From DATNBT01 sp964579765 (GTDB lineage Bacteria; Acidobacteriota; Vicinamibacteria; Vicinamibacterales; CAVVIG01), in the NCBI GenBank assembly GCA_964579765.1, contig CAZOIK010000167.1, forward strand, positions 1-13,277: DNA of 13,277 bases, written 5' to 3'. The notes under the pieces were generated by a model, which was given only the letters and a program-made list of their open reading frames with translations, did no database searches and had not been told where the DNA came from. A program made the position numbers and the translations under genes. The first letter of the stretch is position 1. The number at the start of each line of letters is the position of its first letter. Positions 6,996 through 13,277 of this stretch are shown here, piece after piece.

Positions 6996-8507
6996 GTGAC
7001 GGCCCCTGGGTCGGCGGCTCGAGAACATGCCGAGGTGACTCGCGTCCGAGCGCGTCACGCTGGCATGCCGCTCCGGTTGCTGACGCACCCGGTCGTGCGC
7101 ATCCTCGGCTGCCTCGGCGCCGGGCTGGTGCTCGGCATCCTGTTTCCGCACAACCGGCTGGTGCTGTGGATCGCGCAGAGCGGGACGTGGTTTCCCAAGA
7201 CCGTCGTGACCTTCGCGACGGCGATCATCTTCATCCTGATGTCCGCGGCGCTCGCGAAGACGCTGCTGACGCACAGCCGCTCGGGACGCTTTCTGCTGAT
7301 CGTCGTCGGGCTGTACGTCGTCCTCGGGCTGGCGTCGCTCCTGTACGTGTCGGCGTGGATTCCCGCGCTCACGGGCCTCCCGCTCAGCCGCCCCGACCAG
7401 CCGCTGCCGGGGCTGGGAGGCTGGCTCCGCGGGATCGTCGCGGCCTTCGGCACGATGTTCACGGAACAGCCGCTCCTGCAGGTGCTGCTCGCCGCCTTCG
7501 TCGTCGGTGCGCTCGCCGGGTGCGTGCGCGCGCTGCATCCGATCGCGCGCGGCCTGATCCGCTTCGCCGACTGGACGCTCATGGGCTTCAACGCGCTGCT
7601 CTGGTACTACCCGATCATGATCGGCTGTCTGGCCATCTTCATTCCCTCGCGCTTCGGCACGCACGGCATCGCGGTGTACGGCGCGCTGACCCTCAACCTC
7701 GCGATCGTCTCCGTCGTGTGGTCGGCGATCATGATCGCCGTCGTCCGGCTGCTGACCAGACGCACCTGGAGCCAGATCTGGAAGTACTTCGCGACCGTCT
7801 ACGCGACCGGCTTCGGCACCGGCGGATCGTACGAGACGCTGCCGATGAACCTCGTGTCGGCCGAGCGCGATCTGGGCCTGCGTCCCGAGGTCGCCCGCGT
7901 GTCGATCGTCCTCGGCACCGTCCTCAACAAGAGCAACGCGACGATGGCGGTGCTGCTGGCGACCGTGTCTACGTGCGCGCTGCTGCACGTGCGCATCAGC
8001 ATGCTCGAAATCGCGGTGCTCGTCCCGCCGGTCCTGCTGCTCGGACTCGAGTCGCCGGGCATTCCCGGCGGCGCCGGCGTGTTCATGTCGCCGGTCATCG
8101 CGTCGCTGCTCGCGGTTCCCGACGCGGGCCTGTTCGTGACGACGTTCGTGACGCTGTATTCCGGCTTGATCCCGATGCTCTCGACGGCGGGGAATACGAC
8201 GAACGACGGCTTCATCGGCGCGATCGTCAACGACCGGCTGATGGACTGGGAGGTCGGCGACGCGGTGATCGACAACGCTCCGGTCCAACGCGTGCGCGCG
8301 TACCCCCTCGTCGTGCGCGCGCTGTCGGCGCCGCTGCTGGCGCTCGGCCTGTGGATGATCGTCGCGCCGCAGGCACGCACCGGGCTGCCGGCGCTGCAGT
8401 GGCTGGCGCGAACGGCGTTTCGCGGCGAGGCGCTCCTCGGCGCGTTCGTGCTGCTCGTCGCGCTGACGGGACTCCTTGGCGGCCGGCGGGCCGTCGGGCA
8501 GGCCTGA
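6996..8507 (+). CDS. Sodium:dicarboxylate symporter family transporter with altered ligand residues
   Basis: A membrane carrier with about eight hydrophobic segments (for example 34-50, 70-92, 98-120, 159-180, 200-216, 225-252) and the re-entrant elements of the glutamate/dicarboxylate symporter (GltPh/DctA) fold. Hairpin 1 is TGFGTGGSYETLP (271-283). The broken TM7 helix is LNKSNATMA (310-318). Hairpin 2 is ESPGIPGGAGVFMSP (352-366). TM8 is STAGNTTNDGFIGAIVND (396-413). Compared with GltPh, the NMDGT sodium motif reads NKSNA, and the ligand-binding Asp394 and Arg397 positions are Pro393 and Ser396, while the Asn/Asp pair of TM8 (N400, D404) is kept. So it is unlikely to carry acidic amino acids. 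Start uncertain: GTG 6996, GTG 7035 and ATG 7065 are in frame with no good ribosome binding site. Its place before the IclR operon suggests uptake of that operon's acid substrate, an inference. Confidence 0.85.
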   Translation: MTAPGSAAREHAEVTRVRARHAGMPLRLLTHPVVRILGCLGAGLVLGILFPHNRLVLWIAQSGTWFPKTVVTFATAIIFILMSAALAKTLLTHSRSGRFLLIVVGLYVVLGLASLLYVSAWIPALTGLPLSRPDQPLPGLGGWLRGIVAAFGTMFTEQPLLQVLLAAFVVGALAGCVRALHPIARGLIRFADWTLMGFNALLWYYPIMIGCLAIFIPSRFGTHGIAVYGALTLNLAIVSVVWSAIMIAVVRLLTRRTWSQIWKYFATVYATGFGTGGSYETLPMNLVSAERDLGLRPEVARVSIVLGTVLNKSNATMAVLLATVSTCALLHVRISMLEIAVLVPPVLLLGLESPGIPGGAGVFMSPVIASLLAVPDAGLFVTTFVTLYSGLIPMLSTAGNTTNDGFIGAIVNDRLMDWEVGDAVIDNAPVQRVRAYPLVVRALSAPLLALGLWMIVAPQARTGLPALQWLARTAFRGEALLGAFVLLVALTGLLGGRRAVGQA

Positions 8508-8539
8508 AGAAGCGTGGAGCTGCGGTGCGGACCTTCAGG
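8503..8539 (+). terminator. Weak candidate terminator/attenuator hairpin after the transporter gene
   Basis: Seven-base arms CCTGAAG (8503-8509, covering the transporter stop codon) and CTTCAGG (8533-8539) are perfect inverted copies with a 23-base loop. No T-run follows directly; TTTCTT comes 11 bases later. The large loop and missing T-run make termination doubtful. Confidence 0.25.
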
Positions 8540-8554
8540 TCGCGCGCCCGTTTC

Positions 8555-8584
8555 TTGACACGCGCGGGGCGGGATTGGTAAAAG
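8555..8584 (+). promoter_or_regulatory. Sigma-70-type promoter for the IclR regulator and catabolic operon
   Basis: A perfect -35 TTGACA (8555-8560) is followed after 18 bases by TAAAAG (8579-8584), four of six matches to TATAAT. The predicted start is near 8591, about 50 bases before the regulator's ATG. The palindrome at 8602-8628 would lie just downstream of the start site, a good place for repression. Confidence 0.55.
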
Positions 8585-8601
8585 TGCGAGCGGATCAGGA
8601 A

Positions 8602-8628
8602 CGGGTGGTCCGATAATCGGAACACCCG
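8602..8628. promoter_or_regulatory. 27-bp palindrome, probable IclR-type operator
   Basis: Left arm CGGGTGGTCCGAT (8602-8614), central A (8615) and right arm ATCGGAACACCCG (8616-8628) match as inverted copies at 12 of 13 positions; the one mismatch is the 8608/8622 pair. The core TCCGAT-A-ATCGGA is perfect. IclR-family operators such as those of PcaU-type regulators often have a similar CGATAATCG core. It lies between the promoter and the ATG of the IclR-type gene, so autoregulation is the likely role. As RNA it could also fold next to the ribosome binding region. Confidence 0.65.
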
Positions 8629-8643
8629 GCCGGCTGCCGTCTC

Positions 8644-9459
8644 ATGCCCGCCAAGGATCAGTCGCGCACCGTGCTGCACGCGCTCGACGTGCTGGAGTGC
8701 CTCCACGCCGGCCAGCTGCTCGGCGTCTCGGAGATCGCGCAGCGCCTCGGCCTTCCCAAGACCGTCACTCATCGCCTGCTCACGACGCTCGAGCGCCGGC
8801 AGTACGTGAGGAAAGACGCGGCGTCCCGCAAGTACGCGCTCACGCTCAAGCTCTGGCAGGTCGGCTCGCCCGCGCTGCGCGCGGACCTGCCGGGCCTCGC
8901 GCACCAGGTGCTCGACGCGCTCGTCGCCGACACCGGCGAAACGGCGTACGTGTCGGTGCTCGAACGACTCGACGTGGTCTGGATCGCGAAGGTCGAGGGG
9001 CGCGAGCCGCTGCGCGTCTATGTCGAGGTCGGCGGACGGATGCCGGCCTACTGCACGGCGTCGGGCAAGGCGCTGCTCGCGTTCGCGCCGGCCGAGGTGC
9101 TGTCGGATCTGCACTCGGCCCGGCTGTCGAAGCTGACGCGCCGCACGATCACCGAGCGGCGCCAGCTCGCGCGCGAACTGGCGACGATCCGCGCCACGCG
9201 CGTCTCGATCAACCACGGCGAGCGGCGCGACGACATCGGCGCCGTCGCGGCGCCGGTGTTCGACGCCATGGGCCGCGTCATCGCGGCCGTCGGCATCTCG
9301 GGGCCCCTCACGCGGCTGCAGAAGCGCCGGCTGCCGGCGCTGTCGGCGGAAGTGCAGCGCGCGGCTCTCGATCTGTCGGAGCGCCTCGGGTACGACGGCG
9401 CCCTGGCCCCTTCAAGTTCTCATCCGATGACACACAGGAGTGGACGACATGCCTCATAA
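8644..9459 (+). CDS. IclR family transcriptional regulator
   Basis: The ATG at 8644 begins MPAKDQSRTVLHALDVLECL, the normal opening helix of this family, though the ribosome binding site is weak. The winged helix-turn-helix covers about 10-70: GVSEIAQRLGLPKTVTHRLL (27-46), RRQYVRKDA, KYALTLKL. The effector-binding domain covers about 84-255, with TGETAYVSVLERLDVVWIAK (97-116), the PAYCTASGKALLAF motif (134-147) and GAVAAPVFDAMGRVIAAVGI (199-218). Length is 271 aa, standard. The stop overlaps the next gene's start by 11 bases, so it is co-transcribed with the catabolic genes and probably controls them through the palindrome upstream. Effectors of IclR proteins are usually small carboxylic acids or aromatics; none can be named here. 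Confidence 0.93.
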   Translation: MPAKDQSRTVLHALDVLECLHAGQLLGVSEIAQRLGLPKTVTHRLLTTLERRQYVRKDAASRKYALTLKLWQVGSPALRADLPGLAHQVLDALVADTGETAYVSVLERLDVVWIAKVEGREPLRVYVEVGGRMPAYCTASGKALLAFAPAEVLSDLHSARLSKLTRRTITERRQLARELATIRATRVSINHGERRDDIGAVAAPVFDAMGRVIAAVGISGPLTRLQKRRLPALSAEVQRAALDLSERLGYDGALAPSSSHPMTHRSGRHAS

Positions 9460-9730
9460 GTTCCTGGTTCACGAGCCTCACGACAGCGTCGGCGTCGCCG
9501 TCGCGGACATCCGCGCCGGCGAGACCGTTGACGGCGTCATCCTGTCCGACAACTCGGTGACGAAGGTCGCCGCCGCGCAGGACGTGCCGCTCGGACACAA
9601 GATTGCGCTCGTGCCGCTGGCCGCCGGCGCGACGGTCACGAAGTACAACGTCCCGATCGGCAAGACGACCGCCGCGATCAGGGTCGGCGATCACGTGCAC
9701 GTCCACAATCTCAAGAGCGCGAGGTGGTGA
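9449..9730 (+). CDS. UxaA family small subunit (SAF domain)
   Basis: I chose the ATG at 9449, eight bases after AGGAG (9436-9440); a GTG at 9440 is in frame but falls inside that site. The 93-aa product is a stand-alone SAF domain: VHEPHDSVGVAVADIRAGE (7-25), DVPLGHKIALVPLAAG (45-60), TKYNVPIG (64-71) and the closing DHVHVHNLKSARW (81-93). The HVHVHN ending is standard for the small subunit of altronate dehydratase-like enzymes and of (2R)-sulfolactate sulfo-lyase (SuyA). It pairs with the large subunit encoded directly downstream, whose start overlaps this stop region. In one-chain relatives such as altronate dehydratase this domain is fused N-terminally. Substrate not decidable from sequence alone. 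Confidence 0.88.
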   Translation: MPHKFLVHEPHDSVGVAVADIRAGETVDGVILSDNSVTKVAAAQDVPLGHKIALVPLAAGATVTKYNVPIGKTTAAIRVGDHVHVHNLKSARW

Positions 9731-9732
9731 TC

Positions 9733-10887
9733 ATGGAACCGACGATCTGGGGCTACACGCGCGAGAACGGCGCCGTCGGCGTCCGCAATCACGTCCTCAT
9801 TCTCCCGCTCGACGACCTCTCGAACGCCGCGGCCGAAGGCGTCGCGCGTCTCATTCCCGGAACGCTCGCGCTGCCGCACCCGTACGGACGGCTGCAGTTC
9901 GGCGAGGACCTCGACCTGCATTTCCGCACGCTCATCGGCACCGGCTGCAATCCCAACGTTGCCGCCGTCGTCGTCATCGGGATCGAGCCGAACTGGACCA
10001 GGCGCGTCTACGAAGGCGTCAAGGCGAGCGGCAAGCCCGTCGCGATGTTCTCGATTGAAGGCGCCGGAGATCTGAAGACGATCGAGCGCGCCTCGCGCGT
10101 GGCCAAGGACTTCCTGCAGGCGGCGAGTGAACTCCGCCGCCAGGAGGCGCCGCTCGGCCGCGTGATGATCGGCATGAAGTGCGGCGAATCGGACACCACC
10201 ACGGGGCTCGCGTCGTGTCCGACGATGGGCGCGGCCGCCGAGCGCATGACCGGCTTCGGCGGCACGGTGCTCTTCGGCGAGACGTCCGAGCTCACGGGCG
10301 GCGAAGACATCGTCGCCTCGCGCATGGCGACGCCCGCGCTGCGCGAGCGGTTCATGAAGACGTTCAACGACTACGTCGGCTTCATCGAAGCGACCGGGGC
10401 GGACCTGCTCGGGTCGCAGCCGACACAGGGCAACATCGCGGGCGGCCTGACGACGATCGAGGAGAAGGCGCTCGGCAACATCCAGAAGATCGGCAAGTGT
10501 TCGGTGGTGGGCGTGCTCGATCCGGCCGCGGCTCCCGCCGGCCCCGGGCTCCATTTCATGGACACGTCGTCGGCGGCAGCCGAGTGCGTCACGCTGATGG
10601 CGGCCGCCGGCGCGGCGATTCACCTGTTCGCGACCGGCCAGGGCAACATCATCGGCAACCCCATCGTGCCGGTGATCAAGATCTCGGGCAATCCGAACAC
10701 CGTCGCGACGATGGGCGAGCACATCGACGTGGACGTCACCGGCATTCTGCGGCGCGAGCAGACGCTGCCGAAAGCCGGCGACGCGCTCATGGACATGATC
10801 GTGCGCACGGCCAACGGGCGGCTCACCGCCGCCGAGGCGCTCGGCCATCGCGAGTTCGTGTTGACGAAGCTCTATCGGAGCGCGTGA
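9733..10887 (+). CDS. UxaA family large subunit (altronate dehydratase / sulfolactate sulfo-lyase type)
   Basis: The ATG at 9733 has GAGG (9721-9724) eight bases upstream; GTGs at 9724 and 9727 are alternatives. It lies two bases after the small subunit's stop. The 384-aa product has the family blocks: GYTRENGAVGVRNHVLILP (7-25), GTGCNPNVAAVVVIGIEPN (69-87), MKCGESDTTTGLASCPTMG (148-166), GETSELTGGEDIVASR (182-197), a GN-KxxGGLTTIEEKALGNI-like region (233-250), HFMDTSSAAAECVTLMAAAG (274-293) and LFATGQGNIIGNPIVPVIKI (298-317). Cys72 and Cys150 are candidate metal ligands or active-site residues by family position. These enzymes remove water from sugar acids or sulfite from sulfolactate, using Fe(II). 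Lengths of both subunits (93 and 384) fit SuyA/SuyB, but that alone does not prove the substrate. Confidence 0.88.
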   Translation: MEPTIWGYTRENGAVGVRNHVLILPLDDLSNAAAEGVARLIPGTLALPHPYGRLQFGEDLDLHFRTLIGTGCNPNVAAVVVIGIEPNWTRRVYEGVKASGKPVAMFSIEGAGDLKTIERASRVAKDFLQAASELRRQEAPLGRVMIGMKCGESDTTTGLASCPTMGAAAERMTGFGGTVLFGETSELTGGEDIVASRMATPALRERFMKTFNDYVGFIEATGADLLGSQPTQGNIAGGLTTIEEKALGNIQKIGKCSVVGVLDPAAAPAGPGLHFMDTSSAAAECVTLMAAAGAAIHLFATGQGNIIGNPIVPVIKISGNPNTVATMGEHIDVDVTGILRREQTLPKAGDALMDMIVRTANGRLTAAEALGHREFVLTKLYRSA

Positions 10888-10894
10888 TCAGGCG

Positions 10895-11785
10895 ATGGCC
10901 ACGATGACAGACATCGACGAGGCGCGCGTTCGGCAGGCCGCGAGTGAGTTGTACGTTCGCGCGCTCAAGCTGATTCCGCCCGACGTGACCGCCGCGATCG
11001 AGCGGGCGCTCGAGCGCGAGACGAAGCCGGGCGCCCGCGACATCCTCTCGACGATTCTCAAGAACGTTCGCGTCGCCGAGGAACGCAAGCTGATGGTCTG
11101 CCAGGACACCGGCATTCCGATCTACAAGGTCCGCATCGGGGCGGGCGTGCGCGTCGACGGCACCAAAATCGAGGCGGCGATCCGCGCCGGGTGCGCCGAC
11201 GCGTGCCTGAGCCATCCCTTCCGGTCGAGCATCTGCGATCCCTTGACGCGCGCGAATCGGCCCGACAGCACCGGCGATCGGATTCCGATCGTCGATTTCG
11301 CGTTCGCCGCGGACCTCGACTGCCTCGAGATCCGCATGATGCCGAAGGGATCCGGCTCCGAGAACATGACGTGGATGAAGATGCTCGTGCCGGCCGACGG
11401 CGTGAAGGGCATCAAGAAGTTCATCCTCGACTGCATCCTTCAGGCGGGAGGGCAGGGCTGCACGCCCTCGCTCATCGGCATCGGCATCGGCGGCACCGCG
11501 GAGCTGTCGGTGAAGCTCGCGAAGGAAGCGCTGTTCCGGCCGATCGGACAGCCGCATCCCAACGAGCGCATCGCCGCGCTCGAGCGCGAGCTGCTCGACG
11601 CTATCAACCGGAGCGGCATCGGCCCGATGGGCCTCGGCGGCGACACGACGTCGCTCGGCGTTCACATCGAGACCGCCGACACGCACATCACGATGAACCC
11701 GGTCGCCGTCAACTCGCAGTGCTGGCGCAGCGAGCGCGCGAGCGTGCGTCTCTACGCAGACGGCCGCGCCGAGTACGGGTACTGA
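10895..11785 (+). CDS. Class I fumarase/L-tartrate dehydratase type hydro-lyase, alpha subunit
   Basis: The start is ATG 10895 or 10904, just after the previous stop; AGG at 10890-10892 is the only ribosome-binding hint. The 296-aa product has the three cysteines that hold the catalytic [4Fe-4S] cluster, in family spacing: C69 in VCQDTG, C189 in GGQGCTPSLIGIGIGG and C276 in VNSQCW. Q70-D71 match the substrate-binding and acid residues of the CQDTG motif. SGSENMTWMKMLVPADG (153-169) and GIGPMGLGGDTTSLGVHIET (241-260) are also diagnostic. Length fits TtdA and the alpha subunit of two-part fumarases. It works with the beta subunit encoded one base downstream. Fumarate/malate, tartrate or mesaconate/citramalate are possible substrates; a housekeeping fumarase is less likely in this operon. 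Confidence 0.92.
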   Translation: MATMTDIDEARVRQAASELYVRALKLIPPDVTAAIERALERETKPGARDILSTILKNVRVAEERKLMVCQDTGIPIYKVRIGAGVRVDGTKIEAAIRAGCADACLSHPFRSSICDPLTRANRPDSTGDRIPIVDFAFAADLDCLEIRMMPKGSGSENMTWMKMLVPADGVKGIKKFILDCILQAGGQGCTPSLIGIGIGGTAELSVKLAKEALFRPIGQPHPNERIAALERELLDAINRSGIGPMGLGGDTTSLGVHIETADTHITMNPVAVNSQCWRSERASVRLYADGRAEYGY

Positions 11786-11786
11786 C

Positions 11787-12377
11787 ATGGCGCAGGTCAC
11801 GCTCACAACGCCCGTCACCGAGGCCGACATCCGGCAGCTCCACGTCGGCGACGTGGTCTACATCGACGGCCTCATCTACGGCATCCGCGACGCGACGCAG
11901 CGGCGCATCTTCGACGAGGGTGTCGAGCCGCCCGTCGATCTCACGGGAGCGATCTGTCTTCATACCGCGCCGAACGTGAAGAAGGACGGCGATCGGTTCC
12001 TGCCGGTCTGCATCGGCACGACGACCAGCACGCGTATGGAGCGGTTCACGCCGCCGCTGATCGAGCGGTACGGCGTGCGCGGCATCATCGGGAAGGGCGG
12101 CCTCCTCGAGGGCTCGATGCGCGCGATGCAGCAGTTCGGCGCCTGCTACCTCGCCATCGTCGGCGGCGCGGCGGCGCTCGAGACCACGCAGATCGAGGCC
12201 ATCGAGGCCGTGCACTGGCTCGACCTCATGCCCGAGTGCATCTGGACGCTGCGCGTGCGCGGGCTCGGCCCGCTGACGGTGGCCATGGACTCGCACGGCG
12301 GCAACCTCTACGCGCAGGTGCGCAGCGACGCCGCCCGCCGGATGCAGGACGTCTACAAGGAGCTCGGCCTGACATGA
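11787..12377 (+). CDS. Class I fumarase/L-tartrate dehydratase type hydro-lyase, beta subunit
   Basis: The ATG is one base after the alpha stop. The 196-aa product is the mobile C-terminal domain that closes over the iron-sulfur site: LTTPVTEADIRQLHVGDVVY (6-25), GLIYGIRDATQRR (28-40), PVCIGTTTSTRMERF (73-87), GVRGIIGKGG (96-105), YLAIVGGAAAL (121-131), HWLDLMPE (143-150) and GPLTVAMDSHGGNLY (161-175). Substrate-contacting residues expected in class I fumarases are kept: R34, the TTT/R83 segment and K103. In the RDxxHxR motif the histidine is glutamine here (Q38). Length fits TtdB. The stop overlaps the flavoprotein start (ATGA). It has no activity alone and needs the alpha subunit. Confidence 0.9.
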   Translation: MAQVTLTTPVTEADIRQLHVGDVVYIDGLIYGIRDATQRRIFDEGVEPPVDLTGAICLHTAPNVKKDGDRFLPVCIGTTTSTRMERFTPPLIERYGVRGIIGKGGLLEGSMRAMQQFGACYLAIVGGAAALETTQIEAIEAVHWLDLMPECIWTLRVRGLGPLTVAMDSHGGNLYAQVRSDAARRMQDVYKELGLT

Positions 12378-13277
12378 GCCGGCCCGCGATCGACGCGCTG
12401 ACGACGGACATTCTGATCCTCGGCAGCGGCGGCGCCGGGCTGCTCGCGGCGCTGCACGCGTTCGACGCGGATCCCACGCTCGACATCACGATCGTCGTCA
12501 AAGGCCTGTTCGGCAAGAGCGGCTGCACGCGCCTCGTGCAGGGCGGCTACAACGTCGTGTTGAGCGCGGACGACTCGCTCGACCGTCACTTCCTCGACAC
12601 GATCAAGGCAGGGCAGTATCTCAACGATCAGGAACTTGCCTGGGCGCTAGTGAACAACGCCCCGCGCTGCGTGCACGAGCTCGAGCACAAGTACGGGTGC
12701 TTCTTCGATCGCAATCCGGACAACACGATCCACCAGAAGGCCTTCGCGGGACAGTCGTTCGATCGCACCGTTCACAAAGGCGATCTCACCGGCATCGAGA
12801 TCGTCAACCGTCTCTCGGAACACGTGCGCCAGCGGCGGATTCGCGTCGTCGAAGAGCATCGCGCACTCGATCTGCTGCGCGATCCCGGCCACACCCGGAT
12901 CGCCGGCGCGCTCGTGCACGACATCCGGCGCGGCGGCTATCTCGCGGTGACTGCGAAAGCCGTCCTGCTCGCCACGGGCGGCGGGCCGACGATGTATGCG
13001 ATGACGGCGGCGTCGGCCGCCAAGTCGCTCGCCGGCCTCGCGATGGCGTTCCGCGCCGGCGCGGAACTCTGCGACATGGAGATGGTGCAGTTCCATCCGA
13101 CCGGCTTGCTGGTCGCCGACTCGCTCATGACCGGCACGGTCCTCGAGGAAGGCCTCCGCGGAGCGGGCGGGCATCTGTACAACGGTGCGCGCGAGCGCTT
13201 CATGGCGCGGTACGATCCCGATCGCATGGAGCGATCGACGCGCGACGTCGTCGCCCGCAGCAGCTACCTCGAGATCA
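12374..13277 (+). CDS. Fumarate reductase/succinate dehydrogenase family flavoprotein, N-terminal part (runs off window)
   Basis: The ATG overlaps the beta subunit's stop. About 301 residues are present; the family usually has 500-600. The FAD Rossmann motif is DILILGSGGAGLLAAL (12-27). Then come KSGCTRLVQGGYN (48-60), TVHKGDLTGIEIVNRL (132-147), VLLATGGG (197-204), the active-site segment DMEMVQFHPTGL (234-245), EEGLRGAGGHLYN (258-270) and ERSTRDVVARS (286-296) with the likely catalytic arginine R290. Two family positions differ: the usual GDG before the QFHPTG segment reads LAG (219-221), and RGEGG reads RGAGG. Such proteins interconvert succinate/fumarate-type pairs or oxidise related acids. 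Iron-sulfur or membrane partners, if any, lie beyond the window. Its place after two hydro-lyases suggests a redox step in the same pathway. Confidence 0.9.
   Translation, partial: MSRPAIDALTTDILILGSGGAGLLAALHAFDADPTLDITIVVKGLFGKSGCTRLVQGGYNVVLSADDSLDRHFLDTIKAGQYLNDQELAWALVNNAPRCVHELEHKYGCFFDRNPDNTIHQKAFAGQSFDRTVHKGDLTGIEIVNRLSEHVRQRRIRVVEEHRALDLLRDPGHTRIAGALVHDIRRGGYLAVTAKAVLLATGGGPTMYAMTAASAAKSLAGLAMAFRAGAELCDMEMVQFHPTGLLVADSLMTGTVLEEGLRGAGGHLYNGARERFMARYDPDRMERSTRDVVARSSYLEI

Noticed and set aside
5590..6999. 469-codon plus-strand frame opposite the tannase gene
   Set aside because: The minus strand has a full catalytic triad and signal peptide; the plus frame is low-complexity and has no recognisable domain.
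9440..9442. GTG at 9440 as start of the SAF-domain gene
   Set aside because: It lies at the edge of the AGGAG ribosome binding site that is well spaced for the ATG at 9449.
5323..13277. A single gallate-degradation pathway linking the tannase to the dehydratase operon
   Set aside because: No ring-cleavage dioxygenase or later gallate-pathway gene is present, and the tannase is transcribed separately, so a link is not supported by the sequence.

Overview
The window is high-GC bacterial DNA of about 13.3 kb with tightly packed genes. The mix suggests an acidobacterial, Vicinamibacteria-like soil organism: a DUF6152-type exported protein, arrays of exported proteins of unknown function, a tannase-family esterase and UxaA-type split dehydratases. 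That placement is inference from gene content, not a computed classification. No RNA gene, CRISPR array, insertion sequence or attachment site was seen, and no stretch over 300 bases lacks a gene.

Region 1 (1-5163, + strand) begins with the C-terminal part of a LysR-type regulator. It is followed by a chain of genes for exported proteins: a 252-aa protein, a 610-aa fusion of a related domain to a metallo-beta-lactamase (MBL) fold, a 139-aa DUF6152-like protein, a 279-aa protein, and a related protein broken by one in-frame TAG codon. Four of the five junctions are start/stop overlaps (ATGA or GTGA), so this looks like one translationally coupled operon of mostly periplasmic products. The N-terminal half of the MBL fusion resembles the 252-aa protein. 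The 279-aa protein and the TAG-broken protein resemble each other, and all may be one divergent domain family. The MBL domain has lost the three histidines of one metal site but keeps the ligands of the other.

Region 2 (5130-6861, - strand) holds a complete secreted tannase/feruloyl esterase family protein. Just downstream on the same strand is a 49-codon ORF with a strong ribosome binding site, which looks like a truncated PRC-barrel-like gene and runs into the 3' end of the convergent + strand gene.

Region 3 (6996-13277, + strand) begins with a divergently transcribed transporter of the sodium:dicarboxylate symporter family, with altered ligand residues. Next come a promoter, a long palindrome that is a likely operator, and an IclR-type regulator. 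The regulator leads into a compact catabolic operon: UxaA-type small (SAF) and large subunits, alpha and beta subunits of a class I iron-sulfur fumarase/tartrate-dehydratase-type hydro-lyase, and a fumarate reductase/succinate dehydrogenase-type flavoprotein cut by the window end. Two hydro-lyases and one flavin oxidoreductase under one regulator, next to a carboxylate transporter, suggest uptake and breakdown of a hydroxylated or sulfonated carboxylic acid. The substrate cannot be read from the sequence. This operon is the best candidate for an undescribed pathway here.
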